Shown here piece after piece: positions 1 through 6,750 of a stretch of DNA of 64,000 bases. Made by a program: the position numbers and the translations under genes. Source of the stretch: Sandarakinorhabdus limnophila DSM 17366 (GTDB taxonomy: Bacteria > Pseudomonadota > Alphaproteobacteria > Sphingomonadales > Sphingomonadaceae); the NCBI RefSeq assembly GCF_000420765.1, contig NZ_ATVO01000009.1, positions 62,001 through 126,000 of the forward strand, read 5' to 3'. Each line of letters opens with the position of its first letter. The first letter of the stretch is position 1. The notes beneath the pieces are model-generated. The model was not told where the DNA came from and did not search any database. It worked only from the letters and a program-made list of their open reading frames with translations.

Positions 1-18
1 CGTCGCGCCAGCCGATGA
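1..18 (+). CDS. Possible C-terminal end of an upstream gene (partial)
   Basis: The first five codons of this frame read RRASR and are followed by a TGA that overlaps the ATG of the next gene (ATGA). Such four-base overlaps recur elsewhere in this window between operon genes, so an upstream gene probably ends here. Five residues give no family information. In Caulobacter an acyl-CoA synthetase sits next to the ceramide reductase gene, but that identity cannot be seen here. Confidence 0.3.
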   Translation, partial: RRASR

Positions 19-947
19 CCGAAATCACCGCGCCCGGCGCGCTCCCCCCGATCGCCCTTACCGGCGCCACCGGCTTCGTCGGCCGCCGCGTCGTGGCGCT
101 CGCCAATCGCCCCGTGCGCGCCCTCACCCGCCGGCCGCAGCCGCCGCAGCCCGGCGTTGAATGGGTGCTGGGCGATCTTGATGACACAAACGCGCTGGCC
201 CGCCTGTGCGAGGGCGCGGCGGCCGTGCTGCACATCGCCGGGGTGGTCAACACGGCCGATGAAGCCGGCTTCGTCGCCGGCAATGTCACCGGCACCGCGA
301 ATGTGCTGGCCGCCGCAGCTGGCGTACCGCGCTTCGTCCATGTCTCCAGCCTCGCTGCACGCGAACCGCGGCTTTCATTGTATGGCGCATCCAAGGCGCA
401 AGGCGACACCCTCGTGATGGCCAGCACCCTTGATTGGGTGATCGTGCGCCCGCCCGGCGTCTATGGCCCCGGCGATGCCGAGATGCGCGACCTGTTCAGC
501 CTGGCGCGCTTCGGCCTGGGCCTTGCTCCCGGCCGGCCTGGCGCCCGCATCAGCCTGATCCATGTCGACGATCTGGCCCGCGCCCTGCTTGCGCTGGCGA
601 ACGCCGGCCCATCCCGCGAGATCCTGGAAATCGATGATGGGTCCGGCGGCTATACCCACGGCCAGCATGCCAGCGCGATGGCCCGCGCGATGGGACGCAG
701 CCGTGCGCGCATGATCCCGATCAGCAACCGGCTGCTCGGCCTTGCGGCCAGCGTGGCCACGCTGGTTGCCGGCTGGAAAGGCGAACTGCCCAAGCTCAGC
801 CGCGACCGCGCCTTCTATCTTGCTCATCCCGATTGGGTGGCGCGCGGCGGCAATGAACGGCTCGGCGCCATCTGGCAGCAGCAGATCGGGCTGGATGATG
901 GCATGGCCGATACGGTGCGCGATTACCGCCAAAGAGGTTGGCTGTAA
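15..947 (+). CDS. cerR: NAD(P)-dependent epimerase/reductase, probable ceramide-pathway reductase (CerR-like)
   Basis: This 310-residue extended short-chain dehydrogenase has an N-terminal Rossmann motif GATGFVG (residues 17-23), an active-site serine region (S111/S112) and the catalytic YxxxK as Y123-GAS-K127. In Caulobacter crescentus the homologous position is occupied by CerR, which reduces the keto group of the ceramide intermediate. The specific function here is inferred from its neighbours: an acyl carrier protein and serine palmitoyltransferase start 660 bases downstream on the same strand. The intervening stretch carries an antisense gene. The family alone would only support 'NAD-dependent epimerase/dehydratase'. 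The start ATG overlaps a probable upstream stop codon. Confidence 0.78.
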   Translation: MTEITAPGALPPIALTGATGFVGRRVVALANRPVRALTRRPQPPQPGVEWVLGDLDDTNALARLCEGAAAVLHIAGVVNTADEAGFVAGNVTGTANVLAAAAGVPRFVHVSSLAAREPRLSLYGASKAQGDTLVMASTLDWVIVRPPGVYGPGDAEMRDLFSLARFGLGLAPGRPGARISLIHVDDLARALLALANAGPSREILEIDDGSGGYTHGQHASAMARAMGRSRARMIPISNRLLGLAASVATLVAGWKGELPKLSRDRAFYLAHPDWVARGGNERLGAIWQQQIGLDDGMADTVRDYRQRGWL

Positions 948-956
948 CGCGGCTGG

Positions 957-1532
957 CTATAGCCCCAGCGCCGTCTGGAGCAGGAACACGACAAAGGTGG
1001 CGATCAGCCCGCCGATGATCACGCGATAACCCCAGCCGAGATATTTATACTTCTTCTGCGCCAGCACCTGGCCCAGTTGATAGACATCGCGGGCCATCGC
1101 CACCTGGATGGCGTGATCATCGGCGTTGGTGCGGTCCAGCCAGCCGATCCAGTCCGCTTCGCTCATCTGGGTGAAACCGCGGAAGAACAACAGGTTGGGA
1201 GGTGCTGCCGGCCCCTTCCCGCCGCCCAGTTTGGGCAGAACCGCCAGCATGCACAGCACCGCGGCCAGCCCGGACGACGCCGCCAGCACCAAAAGCGCCG
1301 GGTTGGTCGCGGCTTCCTTCACCACCAGCGCAAACACCACCGAATTGACCCCGATGATGATGCTGGCCTTCTGATCGGCCATCGCCGACAGCGTGACATG
1401 GTGCTGCTGCATGGTGCGCAGCAGATGGATGGCGTTGGCGTGGCTGACACCCGGAAAGGGCGGCGGCGCGCCCTCGGTTGTCGCGTCGATAATGATGTCT
1501 GTTGTGTCCCCCCATGCGCGGCATGATGGCAC
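957..1532 (-). CDS. Pycsar-effector-type membrane protein (DUF5706/PycTM family), no cyclase nearby
   Basis: About 191 residues. A conserved soluble N-terminal segment (HANAIHLLRTMQQHH, then LSAMADQKAS) leads into a first membrane span near ASIIIGVNSVVFALVV. A second span follows at LLVLAASSGLAAVLCMLAV and a C-terminal span at VIIGGLIATFVVFLLQ. This is the layout of DUF5706 proteins annotated as Pycsar effectors, in which cyclic-nucleotide activation leads to membrane damage. Sphingomonads commonly carry chromosomal relatives whose role is unknown. No pyrimidine cyclase gene is in the window. The start is uncertain. GTG at 1532 or TTG at 1535 is in frame behind a GGAG. The ATG at 1515 is one base out of frame because of a run of six C on the plus strand (1508-1513). 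Its stop lies 9 bases from that of the convergent reductase. Confidence 0.75.
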   Translation of the reverse strand: MPSCRAWGDTTDIIIDATTEGAPPPFPGVSHANAIHLLRTMQQHHVTLSAMADQKASIIIGVNSVVFALVVKEAATNPALLVLAASSGLAAVLCMLAVLPKLGGGKGPAAPPNLLFFRGFTQMSEADWIGWLDRTNADDHAIQVAMARDVYQLGQVLAQKKYKYLGWGYRVIIGGLIATFVVFLLQTALGL

Positions 1533-1604
1533 CAACGCCCGCGCTCCGCAATTTGGCCATGATGTGAGGGCAAGGGGCCAAGAAAGCCTATCATTGGAGC
1601 CTTC

Positions 1605-1856
1605 ATGACCGACCGCGCAACCGTTTACGCCCGCATCATCGAACTGATCGAGCCGCTGAACACCAAGAAAGTGGCACTCACCGAAGCCACCAGCTTTGCC
1701 GGCGACATGGAAATGGACAGCCTGACCGTGATGGACCTTGTCGCCAGCATGGAAGACGAGTGGGACATCATGATCCCTCTGAACCTGCTGCCCGATCTGG
1801 AAACCATCGGCCAGGTGGCCGATGCCGTGGCCGGGCTGCTCGCCAAGAAGGGTTGA
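1605..1856 (+). CDS. acpR: Acyl carrier protein of the sphingolipid locus
   Basis: An 83-residue acyl carrier protein. The phosphopantetheine attachment serine is S39 in the motif MDSLTVMDL, followed by the usual acidic helix. A GGAG lies six bases before the ATG. It stands 4 bases upstream of serine palmitoyltransferase, so the two are almost certainly co-transcribed. In Sphingomonas and Caulobacter such dedicated carriers deliver the acyl chain to serine palmitoyltransferase. It is distinct in sequence context from the housekeeping AcpP, which sits in fatty acid synthesis operons. The symbol follows Caulobacter usage and is an inference from position. Confidence 0.85.
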   Translation: MTDRATVYARIIELIEPLNTKKVALTEATSFAGDMEMDSLTVMDLVASMEDEWDIMIPLNLLPDLETIGQVADAVAGLLAKKG

Positions 1857-1860
1857 GGCA

Positions 1861-3090
1861 ATGACAAATCCTCCTGTCCTCGATCTTCTCGCCAAATATG
1901 ATCCGCTGATCGCCGAACACGCCGGGCTGCTCTCCACCGGCATCCGCGATCCGTTCGGCATCGTGATGGAAAAGGTGCTTTCCCCAACCGAAGCCATCAT
2001 CAAGGGCCGCCACACCATCCTGCTCGGCACCTACAACTACATGGGGATGACCTTCGATGCCGACGTCATCGAAGCCGGCCGGCAGGCGCTCACCGATTTC
2101 GGCGCCGGCACCACCGGCAGCCGCGTGTTGAATGGCACCTATCAAACCCACGCCGCCTGCGAAGAAGCCCTGAAAGGCTTCTATGGCATGTCCCATGCCA
2201 TGGCGTTCTCCACTGGTTACCAGGCCAATCTCGGCATGGTCTCCACGCTGGCCGGCAAGGGCGATTTCATCATCCTCGATGCCGACAGCCACGCCAGTAT
2301 TTACGATGGCTGCAAGATGTCCAACGCCGATATCGTGCGCTTCCGCCACAATGATGTCGCCGATCTGGAAAAGCGCTTGAAGCGCCTGCCGCCCGAAGCC
2401 GGCAAGCTGGTGGTGCTTGAAGGCGTGTATTCGATGCTGGGCGATGTTGCGCCGCTGCCGGAACTGGTGGCGGTGGCCAAGGCGCACGGTGCCATGGTGC
2501 TGGTCGATGAAGCCCACGGCATGGGCTTCTTCGGTGAGCATGGCCGCGGCGTCTATGAAGAACAGGGCGTGGCGGACGACGTTGATTTCGTCGTCGGCAC
2601 CTTCTCCAAGTCCGTCGGCACGGTGGGCGGCTTCTGCGTCTCCAACCACCCCAAGTTCGAGATCCTGCGCCTTGTTTGCCGGCCCTACACCTTCACCGCC
2701 TCGCTGCCGCCGGCGGTGATTGCCTGTTCCACCACCAGCATCCGCAAGCTGATGACGGCGCACGACAAGCGCGCCCGGCTGTGGGAAGCAACGCGGCGTC
2801 TGCACGGCGGCTTGAAGGCGCGCGGCTTCCGCCTCGCCACCGATACGCCGGAAAGCGCCATCGTTTCGGTGCTGATGCCAGATCAGGAAACCACCGCGCT
2901 GATGTGGTCCACCCTAATCGAGCTGGGCGTCTATGTGAACATGAGCCGGCCGCCCGCCACGCCGGCTGGCGTGTTCCTGCTGCGCTGCTCCATCTGCGCG
3001 CTGCACAGCGATGAGCAGATCGACATCGTGCTCGCCAAGTTCGAACAGGCCGCGCAAATGGCCCAACTGGCCCTGCACGAACACGCCTGA
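1861..3090 (+). CDS. spt: Serine palmitoyltransferase (PLP-dependent)
   Basis: A 409-residue alpha-oxoamine synthase that condenses L-serine with a long-chain acyl thioester to give 3-ketosphinganine, the first step of sphingolipid synthesis. The PLP-binding lysine is K250 in GTFSKSVG. The ring-stacking histidine is H144 in DADSHAS. D216 and H219 lie in VDEAHG. These four positions are each shifted by exactly 15 from the well-studied Sphingomonas paucimobilis enzyme (K265, H159, D231, H234, as I recall them), which supports this assignment over the related KBL, BioF and HemA. I chose the ATG at 1861, behind GAGG. A longer frame reading back into the acyl carrier gene is not credible. Confidence 0.93.
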   Translation: MTNPPVLDLLAKYDPLIAEHAGLLSTGIRDPFGIVMEKVLSPTEAIIKGRHTILLGTYNYMGMTFDADVIEAGRQALTDFGAGTTGSRVLNGTYQTHAACEEALKGFYGMSHAMAFSTGYQANLGMVSTLAGKGDFIILDADSHASIYDGCKMSNADIVRFRHNDVADLEKRLKRLPPEAGKLVVLEGVYSMLGDVAPLPELVAVAKAHGAMVLVDEAHGMGFFGEHGRGVYEEQGVADDVDFVVGTFSKSVGTVGGFCVSNHPKFEILRLVCRPYTFTASLPPAVIACSTTSIRKLMTAHDKRARLWEATRRLHGGLKARGFRLATDTPESAIVSVLMPDQETTALMWSTLIELGVYVNMSRPPATPAGVFLLRCSICALHSDEQIDIVLAKFEQAAQMAQLALHEHA

Positions 3091-3111
3091 TTTGTTCATG
3101 ACGGGGCCATC

Positions 3112-3138
3112 CCGGGCGGCTATAGGATAGCCGCCCGG
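3112..3138 (+). promoter_or_regulatory. Perfect 12-bp inverted repeat between spt and the lptF-like gene
   Basis: Arms CCGGGCGGCTAT (3112-3123) and ATAGCCGCCCGG (3127-3138) are perfectly complementary around a three-base loop AGG. No T-run follows on either side, so it is not a classic intrinsic terminator. It sits in the 84-base gap between serine palmitoyltransferase and the first LptF/G permease. In a transcript it would form a very stable hairpin that could stabilise the upstream mRNA or set unequal expression of the synthesis and transport genes. The function is inferred. Confidence 0.6.
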
Positions 3139-3174
3139 TCGCCGTCGCGCCCGGAGAAGGACTTTGCCTGCGGC

Positions 3175-4392
3175 GTGACAAAGCGCATCGATCGCTATCT
3201 GTTCGGCCTGATCATCGTGCCGTTGTTCGGCACGCTGGTGGTGGCCGCCATGCTGCTCGTGCTTGATCGCATGCTGCGCCTGTTCGATTTCGTCATCAAC
3301 GAAGGCGGGCCGGTCAGTGTGGTCTGGCGCATGCTGGGCAATCTGCTGCCGGAATATCTGTCGCTGGGCATCCCGATCGGCGTGATGCTGGGCATCTTGC
3401 TCGCCTTCCGCCGGCTCGCCATGTCGTCGGAACTCGATACGCTGCTGGCCGTGGGCGTGTCCTACAAGCGGCTGCTGCGCGTGCCGTTCGTGTTTGCCAC
3501 GGTGTTTGCCGTGGTCAATTTCGGCATCGTCGGCTGGCTGCAACCCGTCACCCGCTATGCCTATGAAAATCTGCGCTTCGAGCTGCGCTCCGGCGCGCTC
3601 GGCGCCTCGATCAAGGTGGGCGAATTCGCCAATCTCGGTGGCGGACTCACGTTGCGCGTGGAGGAATCCCGCAACCAGGGCGCCGATCTGCGCGGTCTGT
3701 TCGTGCGCGCCGCTGGCAAGGATGGTCAGATCGTTGCCGCCACCGCCGCGCGCGGCACCTTCCTGGCCACCGACGACCCCGAATATATCCTGCTGCGCCT
3801 GAGCGATGGCACGCTGGTGCACAGCCCCAAACCCGGTGCCACCCCGCGCGTGCTCGCCTTTGCCCAGCATGATCTGCCGATCCGGCTGCCGGAAATGGCC
3901 ACCTTCCGCAAACGCGGCGAAGGCAATCTGGAAGCCACGCTGCCGGAACTGTTGCACACCATGGTCACCGCCACCGACGCGACCGAGCAGCGCAGCGCCT
4001 CGGCCAGTTTCAATCGCCGCATCGTGCAGTGCGTGATCATGTTCCTGCTGCCGTTCCTGGCGTTTCCGATGGCGGTGCCACCAAAACGCTCGACCTCGGC
4101 ATTGGGCGTGTTCCTCTCCATCATCGCGCTCGTCACCTTCCACAAGTTCACCGAATATGGCGAACGCATGGGCACGCTGGGCCGAATTGATCCTGTGCTG
4201 GCGCAATGGGTGCCCTTTGCCCTGTTCCTCGGCGTGGCGCTATGGCTGTTCCGCGTGCTGGAACGGCCGGGCGGTCAGCCGATCGGCGCGCTCGATCGCT
4301 GGTTCGGCAAGATCACCGGCTTCCTCTCCGGCCTCGCCGGCAAACTGGTGCGGCGCCAGAACTGGGCCGACGACGTGTTGTCGGCCGGGTAA
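3175..4392 (+). CDS. LptF/LptG-family permease, sphingolipid-locus copy 1 (LptF-like)
   Basis: A 405-residue inner-membrane protein of the YjgP/YjgQ (LptF/LptG) family. Membrane spans lie near the N-terminus (LIIVPLFGTLVVAAMLLVL, then a second pair around LSLGIPIGVMLGILLAF and VPFVFATVFAVVNFGIVGWL). A roughly 180-residue periplasmic beta-jellyroll region follows, and three C-terminal spans. The family normally forms the LptB2FG transporter that lifts lipopolysaccharide out of the inner membrane. Here the gene lies between spt and ceramide synthase, so transport of a sphingolipid is a plausible alternative. The start is GTG at 3175, with AAGGA about 14 bases upstream, which is rather distant. 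Whether it is the only LptF in the genome cannot be seen. Confidence 0.85.
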   Translation: MTKRIDRYLFGLIIVPLFGTLVVAAMLLVLDRMLRLFDFVINEGGPVSVVWRMLGNLLPEYLSLGIPIGVMLGILLAFRRLAMSSELDTLLAVGVSYKRLLRVPFVFATVFAVVNFGIVGWLQPVTRYAYENLRFELRSGALGASIKVGEFANLGGGLTLRVEESRNQGADLRGLFVRAAGKDGQIVAATAARGTFLATDDPEYILLRLSDGTLVHSPKPGATPRVLAFAQHDLPIRLPEMATFRKRGEGNLEATLPELLHTMVTATDATEQRSASASFNRRIVQCVIMFLLPFLAFPMAVPPKRSTSALGVFLSIIALVTFHKFTEYGERMGTLGRIDPVLAQWVPFALFLGVALWLFRVLERPGGQPIGALDRWFGKITGFLSGLAGKLVRRQNWADDVLSAG

Positions 4393-4401
4393 GCGCGCAC
4401 C

Positions 4402-5502
4402 GTGAAGCTCCTCTCCATCCTGTTCCCGTCGCGCACCATCGCGTGGTACACGGCGCGCATGTTCCTGGTGCGGGTCGCGGCCTTCATCATCGGGCTGACC
4501 GTGATCCTGCAGTCGCTCGATCTGCTCTCGGAATCGGGCAAGGTACTGGCGGCGGCCGGCAACACCGAATCCGATCTGTGGGTCTATGTTTCGCTGCGCG
4601 CGCCGCAGATCGTACAGCTGTTCCTGCCGTTCTCGGTGCTGCTGGCGACGCTGGTGACGCTGGCCACGCTCAACCAGAACAGCGAGGTGGTGATCTTCAA
4701 GGGCGCCGGCCTTTCCGCGCACCATATATTGGCGCCGCTGATGGTGGCGGCGCTGGGCGTGGCGGCCGCCAATTTCCTGTGGAACGAACGCATCGGCACC
4801 AGTGCCAGTGCAACGCTGAAGGCCTGGCAGGAACAGGAATACCGGAAATCCCCCACCGCTGCGCCCAAGAGCACGCAAAGCTGGGTGCGCGGCGGCGATG
4901 ATCTGTTTCATGCCGATGCCGTGGCCGGGCGCGGCGACGGCACGCGCCTCACCGGCGTCACCATCTATGACCGGCGCGACAATGGCCTGGTACAGGTGGT
5001 GATGGCGGCCAGCGCCACGCCGATCGGTGGCGGCTGGCGATTGCGCGACGTGCGTCTGTTCGATGTGGCCAGCGGCGGGCTGGAATCGCGGGCGAGCCTG
5101 GATTTTGCGACCGAGGTGGTGCCGCGCCAGTTCAACACCACCAGCATCAATCCCAACTTCATCGCGCTGTGGGATTTGTGGCCGCAGATCGGCGAACAGC
5201 GCGCCGCCGGCAAGCCCACCGACGTGCTGGAAGCCGCCGCCTGGCACAAGATTTCGGGGCCCTTGTCGGCCGTACTGATGCCGCTGCTGGGCGCGGTCGC
5301 CGCCTTTGGGCTGGCGCGATCGGGCAAATTGTTCGTGCGCGCCGTGATCGGCATGGCGCTGGGCTTTGCTTTCTTCGTGGCCGATAACTTCATGCTGGCG
5401 ATGGGCAATTTTGGCACGGTACCGCCGCTGATGGCGGCGTGGGCGCCGTTCCTGCTGTTCCTGCTGATTGGCGAGGCCGTGCTGATCCGCACCGAAGAAT
5501 AA
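4402..5502 (+). CDS. LptF/LptG-family permease, sphingolipid-locus copy 2 (LptG-like)
   Basis: A 366-residue partner of the preceding permease, starting with GTG only 9 bases after its stop. Family features are the early span around VAAFIIGLTVILQSLDLL, the conserved cytoplasmic loop with TLNQNSEVVIFKGAG that couples to the LptB ATPase, a periplasmic domain (about residues 120-260), and terminal spans GPLSAVLMPLLGAVAAFGLA and LMAAWAPFLLFLLIGEAVL. An LptF/LptG pair needs an LptB dimer for energy. An lptB gene is in this window at 61.1 kb. Substrate (LPS or glycosphingolipid) is not determinable from the sequence. Confidence 0.85.
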   Translation: MKLLSILFPSRTIAWYTARMFLVRVAAFIIGLTVILQSLDLLSESGKVLAAAGNTESDLWVYVSLRAPQIVQLFLPFSVLLATLVTLATLNQNSEVVIFKGAGLSAHHILAPLMVAALGVAAANFLWNERIGTSASATLKAWQEQEYRKSPTAAPKSTQSWVRGGDDLFHADAVAGRGDGTRLTGVTIYDRRDNGLVQVVMAASATPIGGGWRLRDVRLFDVASGGLESRASLDFATEVVPRQFNTTSINPNFIALWDLWPQIGEQRAAGKPTDVLEAAAWHKISGPLSAVLMPLLGAVAAFGLARSGKLFVRAVIGMALGFAFFVADNFMLAMGNFGTVPPLMAAWAPFLLFLLIGEAVLIRTEE

Positions 5503-5544
5503 GCTTCGCAAATTTGCCTTGATTTCCCCCTATCACCGCCAGCG

Positions 5545-6699
5545 ATGACCACTATCACCCTCAAGCGCGTTGAAAGCGCTGCCGACCGCAAGGCCTTCGT
5601 CGATCTGGTGTGGAAACTCTACGCCCATGATCCGCACTGGGTGCCGCCGCTGAAAGCCGAAATGCTCGGCCTGATTGGCGGCATCAAATCCAACCCCTGG
5701 TTCGGCCATGCCGAAGCCGCCTTCTGGTTGGCCCTGAAAGATGGCGACGTGGTCGGCCGCATTTCGGCGCAGGTCGATCAACTGGTGATCGCCCCCACGG
5801 CGCCGGGCGGCGGGCCCGGCACCGGCCACTGGGGCATGTTCGAATGCATCGACGATGCCGCCGTGGCCGAAGCGCTGTTCGGTGCCGCAGAAGACTGGCT
5901 GAAGGCCAAGGGCATGACCCGCGCGCTTGGCCCGTTCAGCCTTTCCGTGTGGGATGAGCCAGGCCTGCTGGTGCAGGGATTTGAAGGGCCGCCCACGGTG
6001 ATGATGGGGCACCACCGGCCCTATTACGAACGGATGGTGACGGCGCGCGGCTACACCGGCGCCAAGGATCTGCACGCCTGGTCGCTGCCCATCGGCCAGC
6101 CCTTCCCGGAAATGGTGCAGCGCATCGTCGCTTTCTCCGAACGCAACGCCAAGCTGGTGACGCGGCCGGTGGACAAGTCGAAGTTCGACCAGGAAGCCGC
6201 GCTGATCCTCGATATCCTCAACGATGCCTGGTCGGACAACTGGGGTTTCGTGCCGCTCACCCCGGCCGAAATGGCCTATGTCGGCAAGAAGCTGAAGCCG
6301 ATCATCTTCGAAGGCCTGGTGCGCGTCGCCGAATATGAAGGCGTACCGGTTGGCTTCATGATCACTCTGCCCGACATCAACGAGCTGACCCGCGATCTCA
6401 ACGGCAATCTCTTCCCGTTCGGCTGGGCAAAATTGCTCTGGCGGCTGCGCGCGCCCAAGGTGAAACGCATGCGCGTGCCGCTGATGGGCATCAGGAAGTC
6501 ACTGCAGGGCCACCGCGTCGCTTCGCTGATGGCGTTCCAGATGATCGAATATATCCGCCGCGTTGGCGTGACGGAATTCGGCGCCAGCGAAGGCGAAATC
6601 GGCTGGATCCTTGATGACAACGGCCCGATGCGCTCCATCGCGGACGCCATCGACAGCCACGTGACGCGCACCTACCGCATCTACGAACGGGCGCTGTAA
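5545..6699 (+). CDS. bcerS: GNAT-like N-acyltransferase, probable bacterial ceramide synthase
   Basis: A 384-residue protein with GNAT-type features. They include the N-terminal pattern FVDLVWKLYAHDPHWVPPL, typical of this family, and a C-terminal acyltransferase-like segment (VAEYEGVPVGFMITLPD, then VASLMAFQMIEYIRRVGV). In Caulobacter a protein of this type in the same locus is the bacterial ceramide synthase that N-acylates the long-chain base. The assignment rests on that family resemblance and on co-location with spt, acp and the reductase. It starts 42 bases after the second LptF/G gene and is followed by a terminator shared with the convergent degP. Confidence 0.8.
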   Translation: MTTITLKRVESAADRKAFVDLVWKLYAHDPHWVPPLKAEMLGLIGGIKSNPWFGHAEAAFWLALKDGDVVGRISAQVDQLVIAPTAPGGGPGTGHWGMFECIDDAAVAEALFGAAEDWLKAKGMTRALGPFSLSVWDEPGLLVQGFEGPPTVMMGHHRPYYERMVTARGYTGAKDLHAWSLPIGQPFPEMVQRIVAFSERNAKLVTRPVDKSKFDQEAALILDILNDAWSDNWGFVPLTPAEMAYVGKKLKPIIFEGLVRVAEYEGVPVGFMITLPDINELTRDLNGNLFPFGWAKLLWRLRAPKVKRMRVPLMGIRKSLQGHRVASLMAFQMIEYIRRVGVTEFGASEGEIGWILDDNGPMRSIADAIDSHVTRTYRIYERAL

Positions 6700-6701
6700 C
6701 G

Positions 6702-6728
6702 AAAAAGGGGAGCGGTCGCCCGCTCCCC
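6702..6728 (-). terminator. Intrinsic terminator of degP (minus strand), between convergent genes
   Basis: Stem arms GGGGAGCGG (6707-6715) and CCGCTCCCC (6720-6728) surround a four-base loop. Read on the minus strand, the stem is followed by TTTTTC, the classic intrinsic terminator arrangement for degP. Read on the plus strand it has only a C-rich tail, so it would stop bcerS transcription less efficiently. Confidence 0.7.
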
Positions 6729-6750
6729 CCTTCATTCAGAATACCCGGGC

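Noticed and set aside
1565-1594. Sigma-70 promoter for acp using TATCAT at 1589-1594
   Set aside because: No acceptable -35 box lies at the right distance, and the transcript start would fall almost on the ATG, after the ribosome site.
1533-2030. N-terminal extension of the DUF5706 gene across acp and spt
   Set aside because: The frame is open but lies antisense to two well-supported genes, and its sequence has no family similarity. The conserved protein begins near 1532 or later.
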